DNA of 64,000 bases from NCBI GenBank assembly GCA_009921765.1, contig RFXC01000001.1:13409-77408 (forward strand), given 5' to 3'. Positions within the stretch are counted from its first letter, which is position 1; each line of letters opens with the position of its first letter. The DNA comes from Betaproteobacteria bacterium. Lineage in GTDB: Bacteria; Pseudomonadota; Gammaproteobacteria; Burkholderiales; Burkholderiaceae. The notes below the pieces were generated by a model. The model had not been told where the DNA came from and made no database searches. It saw only the letters and a program-made list of their open reading frames with translations. Below are positions 42,351-53,415 of this stretch, in pieces. The position numbers and the translations under genes are program-made.

Positions 42351-44174
42351 TCAACGACCCGACAAGCGCAGCGTCCAGCTCTGCCAGGTGCCGATGTCGC
42401 CGACCACGGCATCGGCCACCCGGAGGGTCCAGTTCCCCTGACCCGATTCGCCCCGCGGTGACTCGCCCAGGTGACGATTGGCGAGAAAGCGCCAACCAGC
42501 GTAAGCCCCGCAGCGGTCCGGCCCGCCGGATGCCCCGCCTTTGCCAACGCCCCCGCAGACGCGCGAGTCGGCCAGCCGGCTCACCCGCCCGTCCGGGCTG
42601 ACGAGTTCGATCTGCAGATCGGCGGCATACGGATGGCTGGCTGTAAACATGACTTCAACCCACTCGATGCGGTCCGGGCAGTCGGCATCCGCCGGGTCGC
42701 TGCCGTCAAAGCGCAGCGTATCGGACTGCCAGAAGAGGGAGTTGCCGGGGTCCGCCAGGGTGATGCCCGGCGCGCGGGTTTTTTCGCAGGATCTGGGTGT
42801 GGCGCCCGGCCCCACCGCTGCGCCGACCGCAGGCTGGAACGCGAGCGCCCGCTCGACCGCGGCGGCCGCATCGACCACGCCGAAGCCGAAGCGTCGGCTG
42901 AAACGCTTCCGGACCGGCTGTCCCCCCACCCGTTGCACCGGCCATCGGTCGATGGCGGTGGCTGCCCATGAGGGGTCATCCGGCTGGTTTTCGCGAGCGG
43001 TCTCGGCGAGGATCAGTCGGATGTCTCGCCAGCTGAGCGTGGGTCTGGCCTCCAGCATCAACGCAATCACCCCCGACACCATGGGTGCGGCCGCCGACGC
43101 GCCGCCAAAGTCGGTGCGGGTGCCGTTGTTCGGAGCAAGCGTGGTGATGCCCTGGGCGCCGTCGCCCGAGAGCCCGCAGACCAGCAGATTTTCGCCCTCC
43201 TCGCCCCAAAGCGGCAGACGTCCCCGGCGGTCGACCGCGCAGGCCGTGAAAGTGCCTGGCAGGTTCAGATGTCCGTCAAAGCCCGTCATGTCGCGGTATT
43301 GGCAGCGGGTGGGGTCCAGGGGATCCGCGTCGGCGCGTCCGTTGACCGTCTGGCAGCCACCGTTGCCCGAGGCAAATACATAGACCGAGCCAAGTCCGCC
43401 GCGGCCCAGGCGCAGGCCCTGAGCGATAGCTGCTGCCACGGTAGGGTCGGCGGGGTGCAGCGCGCCGTCGTCATCGGATCCCCAGCTGAGGTTGTAGACC
43501 TGGCTGGCCGAGTCCCGGCCGAGCGCGTTGGCGATGCGTTGCACAGTGAGGTCGGCACGCACTCCGGCCTCGATGGCGTTGTAGGCAACCACACTTGCCT
43601 GGGGCGCCACGCCCGCGCCAGCCAGGCCGTTGCTGCGCGCAGCCGCAAGGATGCCCGCGACCGCCGTGCCATGCGCCTCCTGGGCCGTACACGGGAGCGG
43701 AGCGGTGGCGCTCCCCAGCCGGTAGTCGAATGAGCCGCCTGTGACCGCGTTGGGTGACAGATCGCCGTGCAGCGTTTCAACCGGTCCGTCGATCACCGCC
43801 ACGCGAACGCCGCGTCCCTGCGCCTTGGCCCAGGCAAGGGTTGCGCCCAGTCCCAACGTGCCAGCGAGCGGGTCGGCAGGTTGGAGATGCCACTGCGCGG
43901 CGAGAAGCGGATCGACGGCACCGGCCTGCGTCGGCGTGCTTGCGCTTGGGTAAAGGAGGCTGCAGCCGGCGATGACCGGCAGGGGGTTCGGTGGGGCGGG
44001 CACCAGGGGCGCAGTGCTGCCGCCACCGCCGCCACCGCCACAGCCCGCGGCGGCGAGCGCGAGCCCGATTGTCAGCGCAACGAGGCGGCTCCGGCGGGAG
44101 ACATGCGATTGCAGCGGGTGCGCCTCAGGGGTAATGTTGCGGCGCGTCAAACGGGTTTTCCGGGAGTCAGCCAT
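42351..44174 (-). CDS. Subtilisin-like (S8) serine protease lipoprotein with C-terminal P-domain
   Basis: An approximately 607-residue protease. The signal region ends in AAAGC followed by a run of Gly, so it is probably a lipoprotein (Cys 45 counted from the ATG at 44174). The catalytic triad is Asp 129 (VAVIDGPV), His 168 (AHGTAVAGI) and Ser 360 (GGASAAAPMVSGV, with Ala where Thr is usual). Asn 271 (ASGNGG) is the oxyanion residue. Residues about 490-605 form a proprotein-convertase P-domain (VEVMFTASHPYAADLQIELVSPDG ... WTLRVADAVVGDIGTWQSWTLRLSG). The start overlaps the divergent pyc start; a TTG at 44150 would avoid that and still keep the signal. Confidence 0.88.
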   Translation of the reverse strand: MADSRKTRLTRRNITPEAHPLQSHVSRRSRLVALTIGLALAAAGCGGGGGGGSTAPLVPAPPNPLPVIAGCSLLYPSASTPTQAGAVDPLLAAQWHLQPADPLAGTLGLGATLAWAKAQGRGVRVAVIDGPVETLHGDLSPNAVTGGSFDYRLGSATAPLPCTAQEAHGTAVAGILAAARSNGLAGAGVAPQASVVAYNAIEAGVRADLTVQRIANALGRDSASQVYNLSWGSDDDGALHPADPTVAAAIAQGLRLGRGGLGSVYVFASGNGGCQTVNGRADADPLDPTRCQYRDMTGFDGHLNLPGTFTACAVDRRGRLPLWGEEGENLLVCGLSGDGAQGITTLAPNNGTRTDFGGASAAAPMVSGVIALMLEARPTLSWRDIRLILAETARENQPDDPSWAATAIDRWPVQRVGGQPVRKRFSRRFGFGVVDAAAAVERALAFQPAVGAAVGPGATPRSCEKTRAPGITLADPGNSLFWQSDTLRFDGSDPADADCPDRIEWVEVMFTASHPYAADLQIELVSPDGRVSRLADSRVCGGVGKGGASGGPDRCGAYAGWRFLANRHLGESPRGESGQGNWTLRVADAVVGDIGTWQSWTLRLSGR

Positions 44175-47100
44175 GCGCCGCATTCAGTCTCTTCTTGTTG
44201 CCAATCGTTCTGAAATTGCTATTCGGGTAATGCGTGCTGCTGCCGAAATGGGGATGCGGACGGTGGCGGTGTATTCGCATGAAGACCGGTTTGCGCTGCA
44301 TCGTTTCAAGGCGGACGAAAGCTATCGGGTGGGTGAGGGACGAAAGCCGCTGCAGGCTTATCTGGACATTGAGGACATCATACGGATCGCACGCGAGGCA
44401 AAGGTCGATGCGATCCATCCGGGCTACGGATTTCTTTCCGAAAATCCGGACTTTGCCCGCGCCTGTGCGAAGGCGGGCATTGTGTTTGTGGGGCCCACGC
44501 CGGAAGCCATGACCACGCTCGGCAACAAGGTTGCCGCCCGCGAGGCGGCCGAGCGGGCGGGGGTGCCCGTCATGCCTGCCACCGGGCCCCTGCCGCAGGA
44601 TCTCGCCGAGGCGCGGCAGCTTGCCGAATCGATCGGTTATCCGCTCATGCTCAAGGCGAGCTGGGGCGGTGGCGGGCGTGGCATGCGGGTTATCGAGTCT
44701 GCCGCCGACCTCGACGCGCAGCTCGATGTTGCGCGGCGCGAGGCACGGTCCGCCTTTGGCAACGACGAGGTCTATCTCGAAAAGCTCGTGCGTAACGCGC
44801 GCCATGTGGAGGTCCAGGTGTTTGGCGACCAGCATGGCAACCTGGTGCATCTCTTTGAGCGCGATTGCTCGGTGCAGCGACGCAATCAGAAGGTGGTGGA
44901 GCGTGCGCCCGCGCCCTATCTCGACGAGGCCACCCGCGCGGCGCTTTGCGAGGCGGCACTCAGCCTCGCGCGCGCCGTGGGTTATGTGAATGCGGGAACG
45001 GTTGAATTCCTGATGGACGCCGATACGGACCGCTTCTACTTCATCGAGGTCAATCCACGAATTCAGGTGGAGCACACGGTGACCGAGATGGTCACCGGGA
45101 TCGATGTGGTCAAGTCGCAGCTCGCAATCGCGCAAGGTGCGCGGATTGGCGGGAGCGACTGCCCGATCCCGAAGCAGGAAGCGATCCGACTGAACGGCCA
45201 CGCGCTGCAATGCCGGCTGACCACCGAGGATCCCGAGAACGGGTTCACGCCCGACTATGGCCGCATTCAGGCCTATCGGAGCGCAGCCGGTTTCGGGCTG
45301 AGGCTGGACGGTGGCACGGCCTACACAGGTGCGGTGATTACCCCCTACTACGATTCGCTGCTGGTCAAGGTGACCGCGTGGGCGCCGAGCGCAGCAGAGG
45401 CGATCCGCCGCATGGACCGCGGTCTGCGCGAATTCCGGATTCGCGGCGTGGCCACCAATCTGCAGTTCGTTGAAAACGTGATCAACCACCCCAGGTTCGC
45501 GGCCGGTACGGTCACCACCCGGTTCATCGACACCACACCAGAGCTCTTCACGTTTCGCAAGCGCCGCGATCGCGCGACCCGACTGCTCAGTTACATCGGC
45601 GAGGTGACGGTGAACGGCCACCCCGATCTCAAGGGCCGGACCCGGCCGGACCTCTCGCATCTGCAGATCGCGCTGCCGCGCGTCTGGCCCGCGACCGCGG
45701 GGGCCGCTCAGGGGACGAGTTCGCTCACGCCGGAAGCCTCAGCATATTCGGTGGCGGGTTCGCTGGCGCTGGCCAACCCGGTGGCGAGACCGGGTCAGCG
45801 GATCGATCTCAGCGTGCCGCCGCCGCCCGGATCGCGGCAGCTGCTGCGCCAGCTTGGGCCGACCAAATTCGCCGAGTGGATGCGGGCAAGCCGCCGCGTG
45901 CTCATTACCGACACCACCATGCGCGATGCGCATCAATCGCTCTTTGCCACGCGAATGCGGTCGATCGATATGCTGCGCGTCGCCCCTTACTACGCGCGCA
46001 TGCTGCCGCAACTGTTTTCGGTGGAGTGCTGGGGCGGTGCCACCTTCGACGTGGCCATGCGGTTTCTGAATGAGGATCCGTGGGAACGCCTGGCCGGGCT
46101 ACGCGAGGCCATGCCCAACCTGCTGCTCCAGATGCTGCTGCGAGGCAGCAATGCGGTGGGCTATACCAACTACGCCGACAATGTGGTGCGGCATTTTGTG
46201 GCTCAGGCTGCAGCCGGCGGCATTGATGTGTTTCGAGTATTCGATTCGCTCAACTGGGTGGACAACATGCGGGTGGCGATCGATGCCGTGCTCGAGAGCG
46301 GCGCGCTCTGCGAGGGTGCGATCTGCTACACGGCCGACCTGTTCGACCGCTCGCGCTTCAAATACGACCTCAAGTATTACCTCGACATCGGCCGTAGGTT
46401 GCAGCAGGCCGGCGTTCATGTGATCGGCATCAAGGACATGGCGGGTGTGTGCCGGCCCCGCGCGGCGCGTGAGCTGGTGCGGGCGCTTCGTGAGGAAACC
46501 GGACTGCCGGTGCACTTTCACACTCACGACACGAGCGGTGCCGGCGCAGCGTCGATCCTGGCTGCAATCGAGGCCGGAGCCGATGCGGTTGATGCAGCCT
46601 TTGACGCGATGAGCGGCCTCACCTCGCAACCCAATCTTGGCGCGATCGTTGCGGCGCTCGAGGGGGGAGAGCGGGATTGCGGCCTCGATCGCGAGTCGCT
46701 GCAGGCGCTGAGCCATTACTGGGAGGGTGTGCGCAAGATCTACGCGCCCTTCGAATCCGATATCCGCGCTGGCACCGCCGATGTCTATCGGCATGAAATG
46801 CCGGGCGGGCAATACACCAACCTGCGAGAGCAGGCGCGCGCGCTGGGGCTTGAGCATCGCTGGCCCGAAGTGGCCGAACGCTACGCCGAGGTCAATCGCC
46901 TGTTTGGCGATATCGTGAAGGTGACGCCCACCTCCAAGGTGGTGGGAGATATGGCGCTCTTCATGGTGGTGAATGATCTGACGGTGGCCGACGTACTTGA
47001 CCCTGAGCGCGAGATTGCATTTCCCGAAAGTGTGGTGTCGCTCTTCCGGGGCGAACTGGGTTTTCCTCCCGATGGATTTCCGCGTGAAATTTCCCGCAAG

Positions 47101-47763
47101 GTGTTGAAGTGCGACACCGCGACGCCCATCGCAGCTGAGCCGCCCAGACCGTTCCGGCCGGGCGAGCGGATCGCGCCGGTCGATCTGGATGCGGCGCGCG
47201 AGCAGTTGCACAAGATTGCCGGGCACGCGATCAGCGAGCGTGAACTGTCCTCGTGGCTCATGTATCCGAAGGTGTTCGCCGATTTTGCCGCTCATCGAAA
47301 GCGCTATGGCGACCTGAGCGCGTTGCCCTCGCCCACCTATTTTTACGGCATGGCCGAGCTCGAGGAAATCAACATCGACCTGGACCCTGGCAAGTCGCTG
47401 ATCGTGCGCCTGCTCGGGACGGCACCGGCCGAAGAGGAGGGGGTCGTCAAGGTGTTTTTCGAGCTGAACGGTCAGCCACGAACGATGCGCGTTGAACGCA
47501 GCGGCGTGGGCCGCGTTCAGGTGCGCCCGCAGGCCGATGCAGCCAATTCCTCACACGTGGCTGCACCCATGCCGGGCATGATCGTGACCGTCGCGGTGAA
47601 AGCCGGGCAGGCGGTCAAGCCAGGGGATCCCCTGCTCTCGATCGAGGCAATGAAGATGGAGACGCAGATTCGAGCCGAACGGGAGGGCGTGGTGAAGGCG
47701 GTTCATGCGCGAGCGGGTGACACTGTGGCCGCGCGCGACCTGCTGGTGGAGATGCGCGCCTGA
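44173..47763 (+). CDS. pyc: Pyruvate carboxylase, single-chain
   Basis: This biotin enzyme carboxylates pyruvate to oxaloacetate with ATP and bicarbonate, refilling the TCA cycle and feeding gluconeogenesis. The 1196-residue chain has a biotin carboxylase domain (about 1-450: IHPGYGFLSENPDFA, the Gly-rich ATP loop KASWGGGGRGMR, and EVNPRIQVEHTVTE). The carboxyltransferase TIM barrel follows (DTTMRDAHQSLFATRMR from about 577, later HFHTHDTSGAG). Next is the PYC/OADA conserved region, and last a biotinyl domain with the modified Lys 1161 in EAMKMETQI. The ATG at 44173 has GGGAG upstream. A linker of about 60 residues between the first two domains is unconserved-looking. Confidence 0.96.
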   Translation: MRRIQSLLVANRSEIAIRVMRAAAEMGMRTVAVYSHEDRFALHRFKADESYRVGEGRKPLQAYLDIEDIIRIAREAKVDAIHPGYGFLSENPDFARACAKAGIVFVGPTPEAMTTLGNKVAAREAAERAGVPVMPATGPLPQDLAEARQLAESIGYPLMLKASWGGGGRGMRVIESAADLDAQLDVARREARSAFGNDEVYLEKLVRNARHVEVQVFGDQHGNLVHLFERDCSVQRRNQKVVERAPAPYLDEATRAALCEAALSLARAVGYVNAGTVEFLMDADTDRFYFIEVNPRIQVEHTVTEMVTGIDVVKSQLAIAQGARIGGSDCPIPKQEAIRLNGHALQCRLTTEDPENGFTPDYGRIQAYRSAAGFGLRLDGGTAYTGAVITPYYDSLLVKVTAWAPSAAEAIRRMDRGLREFRIRGVATNLQFVENVINHPRFAAGTVTTRFIDTTPELFTFRKRRDRATRLLSYIGEVTVNGHPDLKGRTRPDLSHLQIALPRVWPATAGAAQGTSSLTPEASAYSVAGSLALANPVARPGQRIDLSVPPPPGSRQLLRQLGPTKFAEWMRASRRVLITDTTMRDAHQSLFATRMRSIDMLRVAPYYARMLPQLFSVECWGGATFDVAMRFLNEDPWERLAGLREAMPNLLLQMLLRGSNAVGYTNYADNVVRHFVAQAAAGGIDVFRVFDSLNWVDNMRVAIDAVLESGALCEGAICYTADLFDRSRFKYDLKYYLDIGRRLQQAGVHVIGIKDMAGVCRPRAARELVRALREETGLPVHFHTHDTSGAGAASILAAIEAGADAVDAAFDAMSGLTSQPNLGAIVAALEGGERDCGLDRESLQALSHYWEGVRKIYAPFESDIRAGTADVYRHEMPGGQYTNLREQARALGLEHRWPEVAERYAEVNRLFGDIVKVTPTSKVVGDMALFMVVNDLTVADVLDPEREIAFPESVVSLFRGELGFPPDGFPREISRKVLKCDTATPIAAEPPRPFRPGERIAPVDLDAAREQLHKIAGHAISERELSSWLMYPKVFADFAAHRKRYGDLSALPSPTYFYGMAELEEINIDLDPGKSLIVRLLGTAPAEEEGVVKVFFELNGQPRTMRVERSGVGRVQVRPQADAANSSHVAAPMPGMIVTVAVKAGQAVKPGDPLLSIEAMKMETQIRAEREGVVKAVHARAGDTVAARDLLVEMRA

Positions 47764-47958
47764 GGCTGGGGAGGGGATGGCCAGGCGGAGCGCGTCGCGT
47801 TGACCCCTGTCAAGCCTTCGATCATCGCACGATTCGCGTCGAAAAAGGACGGTCCGATCGCTTCCCCACAAGACACGGAATCGCAGTAGGATAGGTGCCA
47901 AGGCGACCCGTCGCCACAGGTTTTTCCCCGTTGCGCCCCGCGCGCGAAAGGACGACCG

Positions 47959-48318
47959 ATGCGTACCACCTTGCAGATCAATTTCCGCGGCATGGATGTT
48001 TCGCCTGCGCTGGAGCAGCTGATCCGGGAAAAAACCGAGAAGCTCGAACGGTTTCATCCCAACGTGACGGGCTGTCGCGTGGTGGTCGACAAGCCCCATC
48101 ACCACAAGGCACAGGGGGAACACTTCATCGTGAGCGTCGACGTGTCGGTGCCGGGCGCCAACATCGTCGCCAATCATGCGCATCATGAAGATGTGAATGT
48201 TGCGTTGCGAGACGCCTTCCTCGCGGCGCGTCGCCAGCTCGAGGAGCACGCGCGCAAGCTCCGTGGCGATGTGAAGCAGCACTCCCTGCCGCAAGCGGTC
48301 GAGGCCACGGTGGAGTGA
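47959..48318 (+). CDS. hpf: Ribosome hibernation promoting factor, short form (HPF/RaiA family)
   Basis: A 119-residue member of the sigma-54 modulation/S30EA family that binds the 30S subunit and promotes 70S inactivation or 100S dimer formation in starved cells. Family features are the N-terminal MRTTLQINFRGMDVSPALEQLIREKTEKLERF beta-alpha unit, the second strand pair around HFIVSVDVSVPG, and the final helix DVNVALRDAFLAARRQLEEHARKLRGD. It lacks the long-form C-terminal dimerisation domain. It is monocistronic, 195 bases after pyc, and followed by a hairpin shared with the convergent MFS gene. Confidence 0.9.
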   Translation: MRTTLQINFRGMDVSPALEQLIREKTEKLERFHPNVTGCRVVVDKPHHHKAQGEHFIVSVDVSVPGANIVANHAHHEDVNVALRDAFLAARRQLEEHARKLRGDVKQHSLPQAVEATVE

Positions 48319-48320
48319 GG

Positions 48321-48347
48321 GCGGGAGCCGGTCGGCGGTCCTCCCGC
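48321..48347. terminator. Hairpin between convergent hpf and MFS genes, candidate bidirectional terminator
   Basis: GCGGGAG (48321-48327) pairs with CTCCCGC (48341-48347), giving a 7-bp G+C-rich stem and a 13-base loop exactly filling the gap between the two stop codons. Flanking GAG/CTC could extend it with a bulge. No T run is present. Confidence 0.45.
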
Positions 48348-49661
48348 TCAGCCTGATACGGTGCCCGAGCGGCCAGGCACCGCGCGCACAGCGCCCGGTG
48401 CCGCGCGCCAGATCGCGAACGCGGCGAGCGCCGATACGGCGGCACTCATCGCAAAGGCGGGCAGATAGCTGCCCGCGGCATCGTGAATCAACCCTGTCAC
48501 CCAGGGGCCGAGCGCCCCGCCGGTGATCGCAAGCAGACTGATCGTGCCAAAGATCGGTCCGTAGTGCGGGCTTTCGAACACATCGGCCGGAATGGCGCCG
48601 AACACCGACGTCACCCCGTATCCGATCACCCCCTGCACCAGGACCATCAGGCCCAGAAGCGGGAGAACCGGCCAGCGGGCGAGTGCGATCAGCAGCAGAC
48701 AGCACACGATGAAGCCAGCGCACCCAATGGCCCATACGAGTTCGCGGCCCACCCGATCGGAGAGCCAGCCCAGCGCAATCTGGCCAGGCACGCCGGCAAG
48801 ACTCACCACGCCAAGCGCCCAGGCAGCGAGCGTCGCGTCAAACCCGACCTCAAGCAGATAGCGGGTCTGGTGAACCTGCACCGCATACCAGACGAACAGC
48901 GCACTGGCATAACCGAGCGCGATCCACCAGAAGCGGCGTGTGCGAATCGCGAGGCTCAGCGTCCACTCGACGCTGGTCCAGGCTGCGTCGACGCTGCGGC
49001 TGCGGCGGGCACCGGGCTGGCCGCTGACCAGGACGGGATCGCCGTCGGGTTGCAGCCCAAGGTCCGAGGGGCGCCTTCTCACCAGCAGATTGAGGGGCAC
49101 CAGCACCACCAGAATGAGTATGCCCAGGGTGAGGCAGGCGTGCCGCCAGCCCGCGGCATCGATCAGCGCCTGCATGACCGGAAGCAGCAGGATTGACCCC
49201 GCGCCCGCGCCGGCATACGCGATCGAGATGGCGAGCCCGCGCCTGCGCTCGAACCAGGCTGACAGAAAAAGCCCATGCCCGGTATAGCCCAGGCAGACGC
49301 TGCCAAATCCCACCAGCAGACCCAGGCTTAGATAGAACTCCCACAGCGAGGACGCCTGACTCGCGAGGAGCATGCCGAGACCGCTTGCAAGGGCACCGGC
49401 TTCCATCACCGGGACCGGCCCGAAGCGTTCCATCGCCCTGCCGAGCAGCGGGCTCAGGGCCGCCGACACGAGAAAACCGAATGAGAATGCACCAGCAGTG
49501 TCGGCGCGGTCCCAGCCGAATTCATCGAGGATGGGCGGATACACGAGCGAAAACGAGGTGCGCGCATTCACCGCAAGAGCCATCGAAGCGAACGCGATAC
49601 CGATGATCAGCCAGCCGTAAAAAAACGGCAGGCTGCGGGCGAGGCGGTGAACAAGGTGCAT
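48348..49661 (-). CDS. MFS transporter (monocarboxylate / oxalate-formate-like)
   Basis: A 437-residue carrier with about twelve membrane segments. It begins with FFYGWLIIGIAFASMALAVNART, typical of MFS proteins in aromatic and organic-acid gene regions, and has GRAMERFGPVPVMEAGAL after helix 2. SAWFERRRGLAISIAYAGAGAGSILLLP follows in the helix 4-5 region, and the loop GWLSDRVGRELVWAIGCAG marks the second-half motif. The ATG at 49661 has GAGGGA upstream; longer in-frame readings lack hydrophobic character. It is divergent from pobA (120 bases between starts), which makes a hydroxybenzoate or related acid a reasonable but unproven substrate. Confidence 0.84.
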   Translation of the reverse strand: MHLVHRLARSLPFFYGWLIIGIAFASMALAVNARTSFSLVYPPILDEFGWDRADTAGAFSFGFLVSAALSPLLGRAMERFGPVPVMEAGALASGLGMLLASQASSLWEFYLSLGLLVGFGSVCLGYTGHGLFLSAWFERRRGLAISIAYAGAGAGSILLLPVMQALIDAAGWRHACLTLGILILVVLVPLNLLVRRRPSDLGLQPDGDPVLVSGQPGARRSRSVDAAWTSVEWTLSLAIRTRRFWWIALGYASALFVWYAVQVHQTRYLLEVGFDATLAAWALGVVSLAGVPGQIALGWLSDRVGRELVWAIGCAGFIVCCLLLIALARWPVLPLLGLMVLVQGVIGYGVTSVFGAIPADVFESPHYGPIFGTISLLAITGGALGPWVTGLIHDAAGSYLPAFAMSAAVSALAAFAIWRAAPGAVRAVPGRSGTVSG

Positions 49662-49667
49662 TGATGA

Positions 49668-52186
<2,519 letters not shown>

Positions 52187-52192
<6 letters not shown>

Positions 52193-52208
52193 GGCGGCCG
52201 CGCCAGCC
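52187..52208. terminator. Weak hairpin after the LivK-like gene
   Basis: GGCT-AG-GGCG-GCCG-CGCC-AGCC can fold as an 8-bp stem with a two-base bulge, spanning the LivK-like stop codon. It lies between convergent genes but has no T run, so the call is tentative. Confidence 0.25.
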
Positions 52209-52218
52209 ATCGGTCCGC

Positions 52219-53334
52219 TCAGGCTTCGCGCATCATCCGCCAGAGATCGATTTTCATGGTGATCACGCAACCCGCAATGATGGCGGCGGTGGTGATGAAC
52301 GAACCCAGCGAAAGCGTGGACAAGCCGCTCAATCCCTGACCGACGGTGCAGCCCAGCGCCGTGACGCCGCCCACTCCCATCAGCACCCCACCCAGCAGAT
52401 GACGACGGAAATCGGCGCCATCGGGAAACACTTCCTCGCGCCAGCTGCGGGTGGCGATCGCCCACGCGAGCGCGCCCGCCACCATCCCGAGTGCGGTGGC
52501 GATGCCGAAGGTGATGTGTCGGGACTTGTCGCTCCAAAACATGAGGAGCTCGAGCGTGTAGGCAAAGGGCGCGACCAGCGACAGGGATTCGGGGCGGTTG
52601 CCCTGGGTGCCGATGTAGGCGGCCTCGAGGGTCTCGGGATGCTCTTCAACAAAGCCGATATGGCCGGTGACATACCAGCCGCCCACCACGATGAGGCCGA
52701 TCAGAATGCCGCCGGTAATCGCATAGGGTTCGTCGCGCCACATGTCGCGGCTCGCGAGCGCGCCCAGCGTGAGTGCCACCCCCAGGATGGGGGGTAGCCA
52801 GCGCTGGAGTAAAGCGGCCTCGGTGCCCGTCCAGGCTGCGAGCAGCGCCGGCAATTCCTGGCTCGTACCCAGATCGATCACCACCTGATCGACGGTGGCT
52901 GTGCGCCAAACGCCGAACAGACCCTTGAGTGTCATGTACGCCGAGATGCCCACGACCAGAAACACGACGACCGATTTCAGGTTTCCGCCGCCCAGCCGGA
53001 TCAGCGTCTTGCTGGTGCAACCCGAGGCCAGTGTCATGCCGATACCGAACAGTAGGCCGCCCACGAGGTGAGACAGCCACGGCAGCCGGCTGGCCGCATA
53101 AAGCGAGCGCGAGGTGCTCACCTGTCCGGTGATTTCCACCACCCACACGCCGAGCACGGCCACGCCGATTGCGAGCAGCCACATGCGCATGCGCGTCCAG
53201 CTGCCGATATTCAGAATGTCGGAGATGGCGCCCAGCGTGCAGAAGTGCGTGCGGGCGCCGATGAGGCCAAAGGCGGCACCCAGCCCGAAGCCCAGTGCGG
53301 CAATTGCGCCGACAGATATGATCGCGGATTCCAT
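52219..53334 (-). CDS. YeeE/YedE-family membrane protein, putative thiosulfate/sulfur transporter (TsuA-like)
   Basis: A 371-residue integral membrane protein with about nine to ten hydrophobic segments and inverted symmetry. The three conserved Cys motifs of the family are present: THFCTLGAISD (about residue 30), ASGCTSKTLIRLGGGNLKS (about 104) and LGCTVGQGLSGLSTLSLGS (about 331). In the characterised homologue these cysteines pass thiosulfate through the membrane. No TusA/SirA partner gene follows it. It is divergent from the methionine-synthase-like gene, which may hint at sulfur assimilation, although that is inference. Confidence 0.88.
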   Translation of the reverse strand: MESAIISVGAIAALGFGLGAAFGLIGARTHFCTLGAISDILNIGSWTRMRMWLLAIGVAVLGVWVVEITGQVSTSRSLYAASRLPWLSHLVGGLLFGIGMTLASGCTSKTLIRLGGGNLKSVVVFLVVGISAYMTLKGLFGVWRTATVDQVVIDLGTSQELPALLAAWTGTEAALLQRWLPPILGVALTLGALASRDMWRDEPYAITGGILIGLIVVGGWYVTGHIGFVEEHPETLEAAYIGTQGNRPESLSLVAPFAYTLELLMFWSDKSRHITFGIATALGMVAGALAWAIATRSWREEVFPDGADFRRHLLGGVLMGVGGVTALGCTVGQGLSGLSTLSLGSFITTAAIIAGCVITMKIDLWRMMREA

Positions 53335-53415
53335 GGGAACAGCATCTTACCGGCTGTGCCTGGCACGCCGCGTGGCTGACCCTTTAGGCGCCACATCACG
53401 GGGAGTTATCAGCTC

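Noticed and set aside
44167..45660. A 497-codon open frame on the - strand opposite the pyc biotin carboxylase region
   Set aside because: It has no motifs, overlaps a highly conserved enzyme fully, and is His/Arg-rich as expected for an antisense shadow.
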